Shown here: one piece after another, positions 17,200-26,437 of the stretch | Layout: the number at the start of each line of letters is the position of its first letter | Position numbering within the stretch: position 1 is the first letter of the stretch | Origin: Pseudomonas sp. TH31 | Lineage (GTDB): Bacteria > Pseudomonadota > Gammaproteobacteria > Pseudomonadales > Pseudomonadaceae | DNA: 64,000 bases | Assembly (NCBI RefSeq): GCF_016650815.1 | Contig: NZ_JAEKEZ010000031.1 | Coordinates: 1 to 64,000 of the forward strand | Direction: 5' to 3' | Program-made: the position numbers and the translations under genes | Notes under the pieces: generated by a model | The model's database searches: none | Seen by the model: the letters and a program-made list of their open reading frames with translations, nothing else | What the model was told of the DNA's origin: nothing

Positions 17200-17227
17200 G
17201 GTGATTCCTTAATGGCTTTTGAATGAG

Positions 17228-17992
17228 TTATTGAGTGATGGCTTTACGATTGCCGACGCTGAATTGCGCGACGGCTACCAGGATGACGATGACGCAGAGG
17301 AACAGTGCGCTGGTCCACATGGCACCCATGCCGAGACCGCCATAGGTTTTGGCCTGGGTCAGCAAGTCGCCCAGGGACGCGCCGAACGGGCGGGTCAGGA
17401 TGTAGGCGATCCAGAAGGTCAGCACCACATTGGCGCCCATGCGCCAGGCCAGCAGGGTGGCGGCGATCAGCGCGCCGAAAATCACCGCGCCGAGGGTGAA
17501 ACCCAGGCCCAGTGCTTCGGTGGCCAGGTCCCCGGCAGCGGTGCCGAGGGCAAACGTGCACAGTACGGTTGCCCAATAGAACAGCTCGCGCCGGGGCGTG
17601 ACGATCTCGCGGATCGACAGGCTGTGTTCCACCCGGTACCAGACCCAAAAGTTGAGCGCCAGCAGCACCGAAAAAATAGCCGTGCTGGTGTACAGGCTGA
17701 CGTCGAGCTTGTCGGTCAGGATGTCCGTGATCTGCGTGCCGACGATGCTCACCAGCACCACGGTCAACCAGTAAATCCAGGGTGTATAGGCCTTGGTGCG
17801 CAGTTGGCAGAACAGCGCGATCGCCAACAGGGCCGCCATGCCGATACTGGTCCAGCCCGCACCGAAGCCGGCATCGACGGCCAGGAAATCGGCACCGGTT
17901 TCGCCCACGGTGGTGGACATGATCTTGATCACCCAGAACGACAGGGTGACCTCGGGGACTTTGTTGAGCCAGCCGGCTAGGGTCGGATTCAT
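17228..17992 (-). CDS. COG4705-like multi-spanning membrane protein
   Basis: 254 residues with about eight helices. The sequence has an internal echo: KVPEVTLSFWVIKIMSTTVG in the first half and RMGANVVLTFWIAYILTRPF with FGASLGDLL in the second, both with a Thr/Gly-rich turn before an acidic residue (GETGADFL, GTAAGDL). This pattern is typical of the COG4705 membrane-anchored proteins, whose function is unknown. It is followed 28 bases later by the lipoprotein gene on the same strand, suggesting a two-gene operon. Confidence 0.8.
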   Translation of the reverse strand: MNPTLAGWLNKVPEVTLSFWVIKIMSTTVGETGADFLAVDAGFGAGWTSIGMAALLAIALFCQLRTKAYTPWIYWLTVVLVSIVGTQITDILTDKLDVSLYTSTAIFSVLLALNFWVWYRVEHSLSIREIVTPRRELFYWATVLCTFALGTAAGDLATEALGLGFTLGAVIFGALIAATLLAWRMGANVVLTFWIAYILTRPFGASLGDLLTQAKTYGGLGMGAMWTSALFLCVIVILVAVAQFSVGNRKAITQ

Positions 17993-18158
17993 CTGGATTG
18001 TCTCTCCTGAGCAAGTGCTTTAAGTGCGTGAGGGAGAGGCTACGCAGCGAAACTTAGCTGAGACTGAGACGCGGGAAATTAATCGGGTGGTGCCGCTGGA
18101 TTGTGTTTGCCGGGCGCTTTGGCTAATCTCGCATAAACCCGCAAAATCAGGCGTAAAC

Positions 18159-18944
18159 ATGCATTCCGCAATCGAGCTTCCTTCCCTGCGCCGGCAGAAA
18201 ATCCTCCTGATCCTGGAACGTGACGGCAAGGTCATGGCCTCCGAGCTCAGCCAGCATTTCGCCGTGTCCGAAGACACCATCCGCCGCGATCTGGCAGAAC
18301 TGGACAGCGCCGGCCTGGTGCAGCGGGTGCACGGCGGGGCGCTGCCGCGACCCAAGGACACCGGCAAGGACTTCTACACTCGGGTCAACGAAACCGACGA
18401 GGTGAAAACCCGCCTCGCGCAACTGGCTGCCCGGCTTGTGCAAGATGGCCAGATTGTGATGTTCGACTCGGGCTCGACGACGCTGCAGATTGCCCGGTCG
18501 CTGCCGGTGGATATCACCATCACTGCGGTCACGGCTTCACCGATGATCGCGATCACCCTGGCGGAATACAAAGGCATCAAAGTGATTCTGGCCGGCGGTC
18601 AGCTCAATCCGGCGACGATGTCGGCGAGCGGGCATGAAACCCTGCGGCTGTTTCAGGGCATCAAGGCCGATCTGCTATTCACCGGGGTTTGCGCGATTCA
18701 CCCCGAGGTCGGCATCAGCTCGCTGCATTTCGATGAGGTGCCGGTGAAGCAGGCGATGCTCGACAGCGCCGCCCATGTGGTGGCCGTCACCACGGCGGAC
18801 AAGCTGGGTGCGGTAGAGCCCTTTGTTGTCGCGCCTTGCGGGCGCATCCATACGCTGATCACCGAGCATCATGTGGCCTCGGGCGATGTCGAGGCTTATC
18901 GTCGGCTGGGGATCGAAGTGGTGCAGATGGACACGGCGGTTTAG
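18159..18944 (+). CDS. DeoR-family transcriptional regulator
   Basis: 261 residues. The N-terminal helix-turn-helix is RRQKILLILERDGKVMASEL with FAVSEDTIRRDLAEL, the standard DeoR motif. The C-terminal sugar-phosphate isomerase-like domain shows MFDSGSTTLQIAR and TGVCAIHPEVGISSLHFDE, so the effector is likely a sugar phosphate. No sugar operon is adjacent. I start at the ATG 18159 because the open frame upstream has no family features. It ends inside the end of the convergent receiver gene (four-base overlap). Confidence 0.9.
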   Translation: MHSAIELPSLRRQKILLILERDGKVMASELSQHFAVSEDTIRRDLAELDSAGLVQRVHGGALPRPKDTGKDFYTRVNETDEVKTRLAQLAARLVQDGQIVMFDSGSTTLQIARSLPVDITITAVTASPMIAITLAEYKGIKVILAGGQLNPATMSASGHETLRLFQGIKADLLFTGVCAIHPEVGISSLHFDEVPVKQAMLDSAAHVVAVTTADKLGAVEPFVVAPCGRIHTLITEHHVASGDVEAYRRLGIEVVQMDTAV

Positions 18945-19387
18945 CGCTGACGCAGCAACTCGATCTGCTCTGCCGGGATCAGCGTCCTCAAGGTTTTGTA
19001 GAGGGCCCGGGTTTCCAGCAGGTTCCACACCCGCAACATGGTTTCCAGGGCATCCAGCGGTTTGCTGATGAAGTCCTTGGCCCCTAGCGCCAGGGCACGC
19101 AGGCGGGTGTCGCGGGTGGCGTCGGCGGTGAGCACGAGGACCGGCAGGTATTCGCTGTGCGGGATGCGTCGGTTGAGTTGTTCCAGGACCGCAAAGCCAT
19201 CGAACTCGGGCATGTGCAGGTCGAGGATCACCAGGTCCGGTTCGAAGCTGTTGAACAGGTCCAGGGTGCGCAGCGGCTGGGTGCTGCTCAGCACGTTGGT
19301 CAGCCCCTCGCGCACCAGCAGTTGCTCCACCAGGTCGAGATTGGGCCGTTGGTCGTCGATGATCAGAATGCGCAGGTCGGTGTTCAC
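18941..19387 (-). CDS. Response regulator with receiver domain only
   Basis: 148 residues. The acidic pocket is ILIIDDQRPN, the phospho-acceptor lies in DLVILDLHMPEFDG (about residue 56) and the Lys in AKDFISKPLD. After residue about 125 there is only a short helix (TRALYKTLRTLIPAEQIELL), which matches the linker that normally leads to an HD-GYP domain; that domain is missing. It begins with a GTG that overlaps the stop of the hybrid kinase gene (GTGA), so it is the last gene of that operon and probably a phosphorelay partner. Confidence 0.9.
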   Translation of the reverse strand: MNTDLRILIIDDQRPNLDLVEQLLVREGLTNVLSSTQPLRTLDLFNSFEPDLVILDLHMPEFDGFAVLEQLNRRIPHSEYLPVLVLTADATRDTRLRALALGAKDFISKPLDALETMLRVWNLLETRALYKTLRTLIPAEQIELLRQR

Positions 19388-21709
19388 ACAGGCTCCGGGA
19401 AATACTGGTCAAGGTGGGCGAGAAACGATGGAACGTGAATCGGTTTGGTCAGCACCGCCGTCGCGCCCGCGTCGCACAAGGCCAAATGGGTGAGGTCGCT
19501 GGCGTCGGCGGTGATCATCAGCACCGGCGTGGTCCGGGTGATCGCCGACTGGCGCAGGCGCTGCAGCACGTTCAATCCGTCGATGTCCGGCAGCGAGACG
19601 TCCAGCAGAATCAGCCGGGGCGCGTGTTGCGCGGCCAGGTCCAGCCCCAGTTGGCCCTGCATGCTCGACAGCAGTTTTATGCCCGGCCTGCGTTGCAGCA
19701 ACGTTTCGATCAGCGCCAGGCTGGAGAGGTTGTCTTCGATGCACAACACCTTGCCCTGAACTTCAGGGCCGGCGAGGGCGAGGATTTGCGATCGATTGTC
19801 GATGGGCGCAGCGGCGGGTCCGGCAGTTTGCTGCACGTGCACAAAAGGCAGCTCCAGGGTAAATCGGGAGCCGGAACCGGGTTGGCTTTGCACGGTCAGG
19901 CTGCCGTTCATCATCTCCAGCAAGCTCTTGCTCAGCGCCAGGCCGAGGCCGCTGCCTTCCACGTTCGGGTCGGTCTCCAGGCGCTCGAAAGGCTTGAACA
20001 GTTGATCCATGTGCTCGGCTGCAATGCCCTTGCCAGTGTCGCAGACCGACACAGCGATTCGCTGTTGATCAACGTCGACTTCGATGCTCACCTGACCCTG
20101 AAGCCGGTTGTACTTGATGGCATTGGACAGCAAGTTCAGCAACACCTGAGTCAGGCGTTGCCGATCCGCGACGATTCCCTGGTCAGCGGCCAGCGCCGGC
20201 AATGGCGCCAGATGGACGCCCGCGTCGGCGGCCATCGGTGAGACCAGATTCAGGGCTTCTTGCAAGGCAATCGCCAAGGGCACCGATTCGATGTTCAGCG
20301 GCAGGCGCCCGGCCTCAATCTTGGCGATGTCGAGCACTTCGTTGATCAACGTCAGCAGGTGCTGGCCGGCGCGCAGGATGTGACCGATCTGGGGCTTTTG
20401 CCCGGGCGGCGAATCCATGTCCAGCAACTGTGCAAAACCCAGGATCGAATTCAGCGGTGTACGCAATTCGTGGCTCATGCGCGAGAGGAATTCGCTCTTG
20501 GCCCGGCTGGCGCGCTCGGCTTCTTCACGGGCGGTACGCAGCGCAATCTCGGCGGCGCGGCGGTCGGTAATGTCCCGGGTGATCTTCGAAAAACCGCGCA
20601 ATGCGCCGCTGCTGTCGTACTGCGCGGTAATCACTACGCTGGCCCAGAAACGGCTGCCATCCTTGCGGCAACGCCAGGCTTCTTCCATGTAATGCCCGTT
20701 GCGGGTGGCCTCGCACAGGGCCATGTCGGGATGCTGCGGGCACTCTTGCGCCAGGTAGAACACCGAGAAATGCTGGCCGATTATTTCCTGTTCCGTGTAG
20801 CCCTTGATCCGCTCGGCACCGGCGTTCCAACTGGTGACGTAGCCCGGGTATCGAGGGCGAAGATCCCGTAGTCCTTCACGCCGTCGATGATCAGTCGCAG
20901 GCGTTCTTCGTTGTCACGCAACGCTCGCTCGCGTTCGGCCAGCAGCAGGCCGGCCTCCACCAAACGGGTGCCCAACTGACCAATCTCATCGTTCTCCGGC
21001 GGTTGCGGCAGCAAGGGCTGACCGAGGGCCAGGCGTTGGGCATTACCCTGGACTTTCTGCACCGGGCAACGATGCCCTTGGACAAAAACAGCACCGCGAC
21101 GATGGCACCAAACAGTCCGCAAAGGGCCGCCAGTAACGTCGAGAACAACAGCCGTTGGCGGGTCGCGGACGCGGCGCCAGTGCGCTCGGCCAGCAAGGTG
21201 TCCTCAAGGGTGAGCATGGTGCTGATGTGCTCACGCAATTCGTCGAGGATGTGTTTGTTGTTGATCAGGATACTGGTGATTGCCTCGGGCCGGGCGTCGC
21301 GATCACTGAGCATTTCCTCCAGTCCTTCGACTTTGCTGTTGATCAGCGGCGTGATCGCGCCGAGTTGCTCACGCACCCGTTCATCGCGCACGTTGCTGTC
21401 GAGCCGGCGCAGGGCCGACTCGATCAGCGGCTTGGCTTTCAGGTAACCCGGCAGGAAGTCCTCGCGGTGGGTCAGCAGGTAACCGCGCACGCTGGCAGCC
21501 GCTTCGGCGAGCAGGGTGTGCACGGTCTGGATATCGCCTTGCACCAGCAGAACCCGGCGCACGTCTTCCTCGGCCCGAGCGGTCTGGCGTTCGGTGATGT
21601 AGATCAACACCAGCGACAACAACAGCACCACCAACGGCAGGGAAATCACCACCAGGGCTTTGCCCCGCAGCGGCAGATCGGCCCAGCGTCGGGCGTAAAG
21701 CCCCTTCAT
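19384..21709 (-). pseudogene. CHASE3-PAS hybrid sensor histidine kinase, two frameshifts (probably intact)
   Basis: Restored length is about 775 residues. Order: helix 1 (ALVVISLPLVVLLLSLVLIY), CHASE3 sensor (about 40-180), helix 2 (LLFSTLLAALCGLFGAIVAV), HAMP-like linker, PAS domain (RLRLIIDGVKDYGIFALDTR, then YMEEAWRCRKDGSRFWASVV), HisKA (FLSRMSHELRTPLNSILGFA), HATPase (NLLSNAIKYN, DTGKGI, GSGLGLALS) and a C-terminal receiver (LILLDVSLPDIDG). Two lost bases, at 21062-21063 and 20843-20845, both at CCC/GGG junctions, split it. It overlaps the LuxR regulator upstream and the receiver gene downstream. Confidence 0.9.
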
Positions 21710-22356
21710 GGTTGAGTCACCAGACCCAACGCAATACCGCGCACGGCGGCCTGGGTCCGATCCGCCGCGCCGAGCTTGCCAATGACCCGTTCGACGTGGG
21801 CTTTGGCGGTGCCGGTGGTAATCCCCAGTTGCTCGCCGATCTCTCGGTTGCTCATGCCGTTGGCCACCAGCGCGAGTACCTGGCGTTCCCGGGCGGTCAG
21901 GTTTTCGGTCGGTGTGCCGCCGGCGTTGCGTTCGGTCATGCGCCGCAGCAGACGGGCACTGACCGCACTGTTAAGGGCTTCTTCACCGGCGGCAACCCGC
22001 TGCAAGGCGTTGATCACTTCATCACGGCTGGCGTCTTTGAGCAGGTAACCCACGGCGCCGGCATTCATCGCCGCTTCGAGGTAATCGGGGCTGTCGTCCA
22101 TGGTGAAAATCACCACTTTCAATGCTGGCAGGCGTTGCTGAAGCAGGCGTGCCGCGCCGAGGCCGTTGAGCACCGGCATGCGATAGTCGAGGATGACGAT
22201 GTCGGGTAACAGCCGTTCGCACAGTTCGACCGCTTCCTGACCATCGCAGGCCTGGCCGACCACTTCGAATTGCGGATGACCGGCCAGCAGGGCGACGAAA
22301 CCGGTGCGCGTGACTTCGTGATCATCGGCCAGCACCAGGCGTAAGGCTTGGGTCAT
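21706..22356 (-). CDS. NarL/LuxR-family response regulator
   Basis: 216 residues. Receiver domain with VLADDHEVTRTGF, phospho-acceptor in DIVILDYRMPVLNG (about residue 56) and GYLLKDA. The C-terminal LuxR helix-turn-helix is LTARERQVLALVANGMSNRE with IGEQLGITTGTAKAHVERV. Its ATG overlaps the stop of the GAF kinase (ATGA) and its own stop overlaps the hybrid kinase start, so all are translated as a chain. The kinase upstream is its likely partner. Confidence 0.94.
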   Translation of the reverse strand: MTQALRLVLADDHEVTRTGFVALLAGHPQFEVVGQACDGQEAVELCERLLPDIVILDYRMPVLNGLGAARLLQQRLPALKVVIFTMDDSPDYLEAAMNAGAVGYLLKDASRDEVINALQRVAAGEEALNSAVSARLLRRMTERNAGGTPTENLTARERQVLALVANGMSNREIGEQLGITTGTAKAHVERVIGKLGAADRTQAAVRGIALGLVTQP

Positions 22357-23537
22357 TGAGGTGTTCCATTCAGGTCAAAAGGTACGCTGACGCGCAGGTG
22401 CGTTCCGCATTCGGCACTGCTGACACAGGTGAGTTGCCCACCCAGCAGGCTGGCGCGCTCCTGCATGGCTGCCAAACCCAAGTGTCGGGCGCCGGCTGTG
22501 TCGAGTCGTTGTTCGACGGCAAACCCTTTGCCGTTGTCGTCCACCCGTAGCAAGGCCTCGCCTTCGTGCAGTTCCAGCGCCAATTGTGTGTGGCTGGCGT
22601 GCGCATGTTTGAGGATGTTGTTGATTGCTTCCTGGGCGATCCTGAACAAGGCGATTTCCACCTGGCTGGGCAACCGCGTCTCGCAGCGGGCGATCCACTG
22701 CACGCTGATCCCGGCATCGCGCAGGCGATCGGCTTCTTTGTCGACGGCTTTGAGCACACCGAAATCGTCGAGCACCGTCGGGCGCAAGCCGCCGATCAGT
22801 TGCCGGCCTTCCACCACACAATGTTGGGCCAGCGCCAAAATGGCCTGCAAGTCGACGCCCAGGGTGTCCGGCAGTGTCGGGCAGCGACCGGCAAAACCTT
22901 GCAGGCGCTGGTGCAGTCCGGCGAGGGTTTGGGCCAAGCCGTCATGCAGGTCGTAGGCCACGCGTTTGCGTTCGTCTTCCTGGGCGCGAAACAACCGGTT
23001 GACCAGGTCCGACAGCGTGCGATCGCGCGTCTTGAGCGTCGTCAGCAGCCGATCGTTTTCAAGGTGTGCGGCCAGCAGGGTGGCGAGCAAGTGCAGGGAT
23101 TCGATGTCTTCGTTGTCCGGCGCCTGCAGGCTGACGCTGTTGGCCAGCACCAGTGCGCCAAAGGCATTGCCATCGCCGCCGCGCAACGGCACTCGCAGCA
23201 CATTGGGCAAGGCTTCACCCGGACGATCCTGCCAGCACGGCGTGCGCATCGCGCTGTCGGCGACGGCTTCCAGGCTGTTCACTTGATCGAGGCTGCCATG
23301 TCGGGCGGTGATACTGACGCGCCCGCCGGCGTCCCACTCCAGCAACAGCCCGTGGTCCATCGCAAGGAACGCGCAGGCCCGGGCCAACACGCACTGGCGC
23401 ATGGCGTCCGGGGCCAGTTGGGTCAACGCTTGCCCGGTGTCCACCAACAGCCGCAGGCGCGCCGCGCGACTTTGGGATTGTCGATACTCGGTGCGAAAGG
23501 ACAGGGCGCTACCGGGGTCGTGCGGCGGGCTTTGCAT
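22353..23537 (-). CDS. GAF-domain sensor histidine kinase, NarX-like (HisKA_3)
   Basis: About 394 residues, no membrane helix, so a soluble sensor. A GAF domain spans about residues 25-180 (LRLLVDTGQALTQLAPDAMR onwards), followed by the dimerisation box FRAQEDERKRVAYDLHDGLA (phospho-His in DLHDG) and an ATPase domain with AQEAINNILKHA, DNGKGF and HLGLAAMQERASLLGG. I start at the ATG 23535-23537, preceded by GGAG. First gene of the four-gene signalling operon that ends at 18941. Confidence 0.92.
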   Translation of the reverse strand: MQSPPHDPGSALSFRTEYRQSQSRAARLRLLVDTGQALTQLAPDAMRQCVLARACAFLAMDHGLLLEWDAGGRVSITARHGSLDQVNSLEAVADSAMRTPCWQDRPGEALPNVLRVPLRGGDGNAFGALVLANSVSLQAPDNEDIESLHLLATLLAAHLENDRLLTTLKTRDRTLSDLVNRLFRAQEDERKRVAYDLHDGLAQTLAGLHQRLQGFAGRCPTLPDTLGVDLQAILALAQHCVVEGRQLIGGLRPTVLDDFGVLKAVDKEADRLRDAGISVQWIARCETRLPSQVEIALFRIAQEAINNILKHAHASHTQLALELHEGEALLRVDDNGKGFAVEQRLDTAGARHLGLAAMQERASLLGGQLTCVSSAECGTHLRVSVPFDLNGTPQ

Positions 23538-23710
23538 GGTTCGGCTCCGGGTGTGGACAGGCCCGCAGGCGTACGGGAACGTCATTAAACCTTGTTAACG
23601 GGGGCGGGCGCTATCTGCCGAATGGCATAGGCCAATGACTCCGGTTGGCCGATGTCGCACGGCTGGCGAGTCGGCAAAGTGTGCTCATCGACCACCCCTG
23701 GAGCATCGCA

Positions 23711-24229
23711 ATGAAATTGAAGATCCCGGCCATCGCCCTGTTTTTTGCCCTCAGTGCCCCGTTTGCACAGGCAGCAGAGCCAGCCCCGCACGTTTACCGG
23801 TCGGTCGCCAAACAGCCGGTTAATGCCAAAGACCGTGAAATCGCCGGGCTGTTTGACCGCTGGAACAACGCCTTGAAGACCGGCGATGCACAGAGTGTGA
23901 CCGCCCTGTACGCACCGAACGCTGTGCTGCAACCGACGGTGTCCAATCAGGTGCGCAGCACGCCCGCCGAGATCAAGGACTACTTTGATCACTTCCTGCC
24001 GATGAAGCCGGTGGGCCAGATCAACTACCGCGAGATCCGCCAACTGGGCAGCAACGTGGCCATGGACAGCGGCGTCTACACCTTCACCCTGACCGAGCCA
24101 ACCGGCAAGACCAAGCATGTGCAGGCGCGCTACACCTTCGTCTACGAACAGGTCGACGGTCAGTGGAAGATTCTCAACCACCACTCCTCGGCGATGCCGG
24201 AAGCGCAGGTGCAGCACGCGTCGAAATGA
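23711..24229 (+). CDS. Exported SnoaL/DUF4440-like protein
   Basis: 172 residues. A Sec signal (KIPAIALFFALSAPFAQAAE) precedes an NTF2-like domain: EIAGLFDRWNNALKTGDAQS, VTALYAPNAVLQPTVSN, YFDHFLPMKP, then the strand ARYTFVYEQVDGQWKILNHH that is diagnostic of the calcium/calmodulin kinase-associated and SgcJ/EcaC branch of the fold. Periplasmic location is inferred. It has its own terminator and stands alone. Confidence 0.88.
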   Translation: MKLKIPAIALFFALSAPFAQAAEPAPHVYRSVAKQPVNAKDREIAGLFDRWNNALKTGDAQSVTALYAPNAVLQPTVSNQVRSTPAEIKDYFDHFLPMKPVGQINYREIRQLGSNVAMDSGVYTFTLTEPTGKTKHVQARYTFVYEQVDGQWKILNHHSSAMPEAQVQHASK

Positions 24230-24239
24230 TCCTGATCCC

Positions 24240-24272
24240 GGCGCCCACACCCTCGAGGTGCGGGCGCTTTTT
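24240..24272 (+). terminator. Rho-independent terminator after the SnoaL-like gene
   Basis: GC stem GCGCCC / GGGCGC with an inner ACACC/GGTG pairing, followed by TTTTT, starting about ten bases after the stop codon. Confidence 0.85.
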
Positions 24273-24280
24273 GCCATCCG

Positions 24281-24925
24281 CTAATGCAACAGGTGCACCG
24301 CCAGGCCCATCAACGCACAACCGATCAACACCTCGATCACCCCGCGCTTGAAGCGAAACAGGGCTATCGCCGCCGCCATCGCAATCAACAACGAAGGCCA
24401 GTCAAGATGACCGTTGAACCCGTTGAGCCAGAGCACGTGGTAGCCGAAGAAGCACGCCAGGTTGAGGATCACCCCGACCACGGCGGCGGTAATCGCGTTG
24501 TTCTTCAGCGCCCGCCCGCCGATTCGATGGGCCGCTTGCAGCACAATCGCAGTCACCGCGGGTTTGATTCCATAAAACAGCCCGGCCACCACCGGCACGT
24601 CGCCGAAGGCGATGTACATCCACGACAACCCGATCAGGGTAAGCACCCCGGCAATCACGCCACCCCAGGTCCGGTGCATCAGCCAGCCGATGTCAGTCGC
24701 CAACTGCTGCGCCTCCGGGCCCGGCAGCAGCATGCAGTAGTTGAGTGCGTGCAGAAAGCGCCGCTCCGAGATCCAGCGTCGGCGCTCGACCAGCTCCTGA
24801 TGGATGATCGAAATCTGCCCGGCCGGGCCGCCGAAACTGATGAAGCCGAGCTTTAGCCAGAAGAGGAAGGCTTCGCGCAGGGGGGATGGCTTGGGGCCTG
24901 GGTGGAACCTGTTCGAGTAAGTCGC
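24281..24925 (-). pseudogene. chrA: Remnant of chromate transporter gene chrA with internal deletion
   Basis: The minus strand encodes the N-terminal signature LREAFLFWLKLGFISFGGPA and NYCMLLPGPEAQQLATDIGW, then WMYIAFGDVPVVAGLFYGIK and, directly, the end of the second half (NAITAAVVGVILNLACFFGY ... GCALMGLAVHLL). An intact long-chain ChrA has about 400 or more residues with two homologous halves; here ALKN joins straight to NAITAAVVG, so most of the second half is missing in frame, and the LPSLFIL-like stretch of an early helix is also gone. No start codon lies in frame upstream of the first signature. It is unlikely to work as a chromate pump. Confidence 0.85.
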
Positions 24926-24998
24926 TCAAGAGGTGGGCCTTATTCAGAGACCGACGGGGTGCTTACAGTTGTTGTGAGGGGGCGGTTTGGATAGATGG

Positions 24999-25097
24999 CT
25001 AAGGGCGAACGCGTTCTGTTTTTGAAGCCGCCGCGGTCACGGCGCCGACAATTAGAAAGGTCCGTCGGGAAATCGGTTTCTGGTCACGGGCGTCCAT
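24999..25097 (-). pseudogene. Orphan twin-arginine signal peptide remnant
   Basis: A 32-residue open frame begins with an ATG preceded by GAGGAA and encodes ISRRTFLIVGAVTAAA, a good Tat signal (twin Arg, hydrophobic stretch), then runs into SKTERVRP and a stop. No mature protein follows in any frame. It is probably the beginning of a lost Tat-exported enzyme such as a molybdoenzyme subunit, next to the decayed chrA. Confidence 0.5.
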
Positions 25098-25296
25098 GGG
25101 TTCGATTCCTCTATCTGGCGTTTTTCGCGCAGCAACGTACCTGCGCCATGGTAGTACTCGTCAGAAAGAGTGACCTGCGCGCGAGCGAAATGTTTTTGCG
25201 TTATTCGTCTATAGAGTTATGCGTATGGCTCATGAATCGAAGTATTTGAGGTGGCAAGCTCGTATGTGTCCCTTCCCATTGGGGTGTACTGGACCT

Positions 25297-25396
25297 GTAG
25301 GAGCTGCCGAAGGCTGCGATCTTTTGATCTTGATTTATAGATGCCGAAGCCGCCGAACAGCAAGATCAAAAGATCGCAGCCTTCGGCAGCTCCTAC
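25297..25396. repeat. Long inverted repeat (type 2)
   Basis: The arms start GTAGGAGCTGCCGAAGGCTG and continue to CGATCTTTTGATC, with the complement at the other end, around a short divergent centre. The same family occurs at 27256, 58250 and 62298. It probably forms a large hairpin or cruciform. Confidence 0.9.
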
Positions 25397-25432
25397 GTGG
25401 GTCGGTGCGCCCGCATATCACGGAGATGGCGA

Positions 25433-26284
25433 CTATTGAGTGCCAAACATCGCCGTCCAGTAAATCCCCGCATCGCTCTTCGGGTCCACTGCATAGGCCG
25501 CGCCCAGTTCACGGAACTGCGGGTTCATCAGGTTGGCGCAGTGCCCCGGGCTGCCGAGCCAGCCATCGACAACTTTGCGGGTGGTGTCTTGCCCGGCGGC
25601 GATGTTTTCACCGATTTGCTGGTAGCTGTAGCCGGCGAGTTCAGCCCGGTCGCCCGGCGTGCCACCCGTGCGGTCCTTGTGATCGAAGTAGTTGTTGTTG
25701 GCCATGTCCCGACTGTGGGCTTCGGCAGCGGTCCCCAATATGGCATTCCAGGCCAGCGGCGTGGTGGCGGCAAACGGTTGGCCGCCGCACTGCCGCGGCT
25801 GGGCGCGGGCGGCGTTGAGCAGTTCGAGGAGTTTTTGGCCTTCGGCCGAGGCGTCGCCCAGACGCCCGCTCAACAGCGGACGCGCGAGCACGATGCGCCA
25901 TTCGCTGCCGGCGCGGCTGACCCCGACATCAATGAACTGCGGGTTCAGCACCACCTGGCAGAAACTCTCCTGCACAGCCTTCATGGCCGACTGCGCATCA
26001 CGCGGGCCAGACAAGGTGATCGCCTGCACGTTGACCATCGGATAGCCCGCACGGGCCATCGACTGCTGCAGGTCAACCGCGCCGCCGGCGGGCAGGATCA
26101 GGCGCGGATCGGCTGCCAGCGGTGGCAGCTCCGGCGAAGCCTGGCCGCCGCAGCGCTGTGCCTGGCTGCGATAGGTGTTGATCGACTGGACCAGTTGCGA
26201 TTCGTCGGTAGCCAGGGCGGCGGTGGCAAACGCCAGGCCCGACGACAACGCCGCAACACGCAAAACGGATGGTAGAACGCGCAT
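25433..26284 (-). CDS. Secreted CAP-superfamily (SCP/PR-1) protein with tandem CAP repeats
   Basis: 283 residues with a Sec signal (VLPSVLRVAALSSGLAFATA). The C-terminal half is a standard CAP domain: LLELLNAARAQPRQCGGQPF, AAEAHSRDMANNNYFDH, GENIAAGQDTTRKVVDGWLG, SPGHCANLMNPQFRELGAAY. The N-terminal half (SINTYRSQAQRCGGQ ... VQESFCQVVLNPQFIDVGVS) looks like a degenerate copy of the same fold. CAP proteins bind lipids or act as proteases in some bacteria; the role here is unknown. ATG at 26282-26284 chosen because the signal starts there. Confidence 0.9.
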   Translation of the reverse strand: MRVLPSVLRVAALSSGLAFATAALATDESQLVQSINTYRSQAQRCGGQASPELPPLAADPRLILPAGGAVDLQQSMARAGYPMVNVQAITLSGPRDAQSAMKAVQESFCQVVLNPQFIDVGVSRAGSEWRIVLARPLLSGRLGDASAEGQKLLELLNAARAQPRQCGGQPFAATTPLAWNAILGTAAEAHSRDMANNNYFDHKDRTGGTPGDRAELAGYSYQQIGENIAAGQDTTRKVVDGWLGSPGHCANLMNPQFRELGAAYAVDPKSDAGIYWTAMFGTQ

Positions 26285-26437
26285 GAAAATCCCCCTTGAA
26301 CGGACTGCGCCCATGATGCGCGATTTCGCCCCTTACAGGGCAACGGGTTTTTGCCGTTTGTGGGTCGTCTGATGGCGCGATTTGCCGGCTACAATTAAGC
26401 GAAGTCGGCCATCGACGCCCTACAGAGCCTGCCCATC

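Noticed and set aside
22566..23588. 340-codon open frame antisense to the GAF kinase
   Set aside because: Gln/Arg/Val-rich with no domain; the minus strand has full histidine kinase motifs.
24693..24929. Minus-strand frame starting MSDLLEQVPPRP as the start of chrA
   Set aside because: It is out of frame with the ChrA body and would need a base removed, not added; the correct frame runs upstream to a stop without a start codon, so the gene is better seen as truncated.
25081..25125. tRNA-like T-arm (GGGTTCGATTCC)
   Set aside because: No pairing acceptor or D/anticodon arms can be built, and the stretch is better explained on the minus strand as the start and ribosome binding site of the Tat signal remnant.
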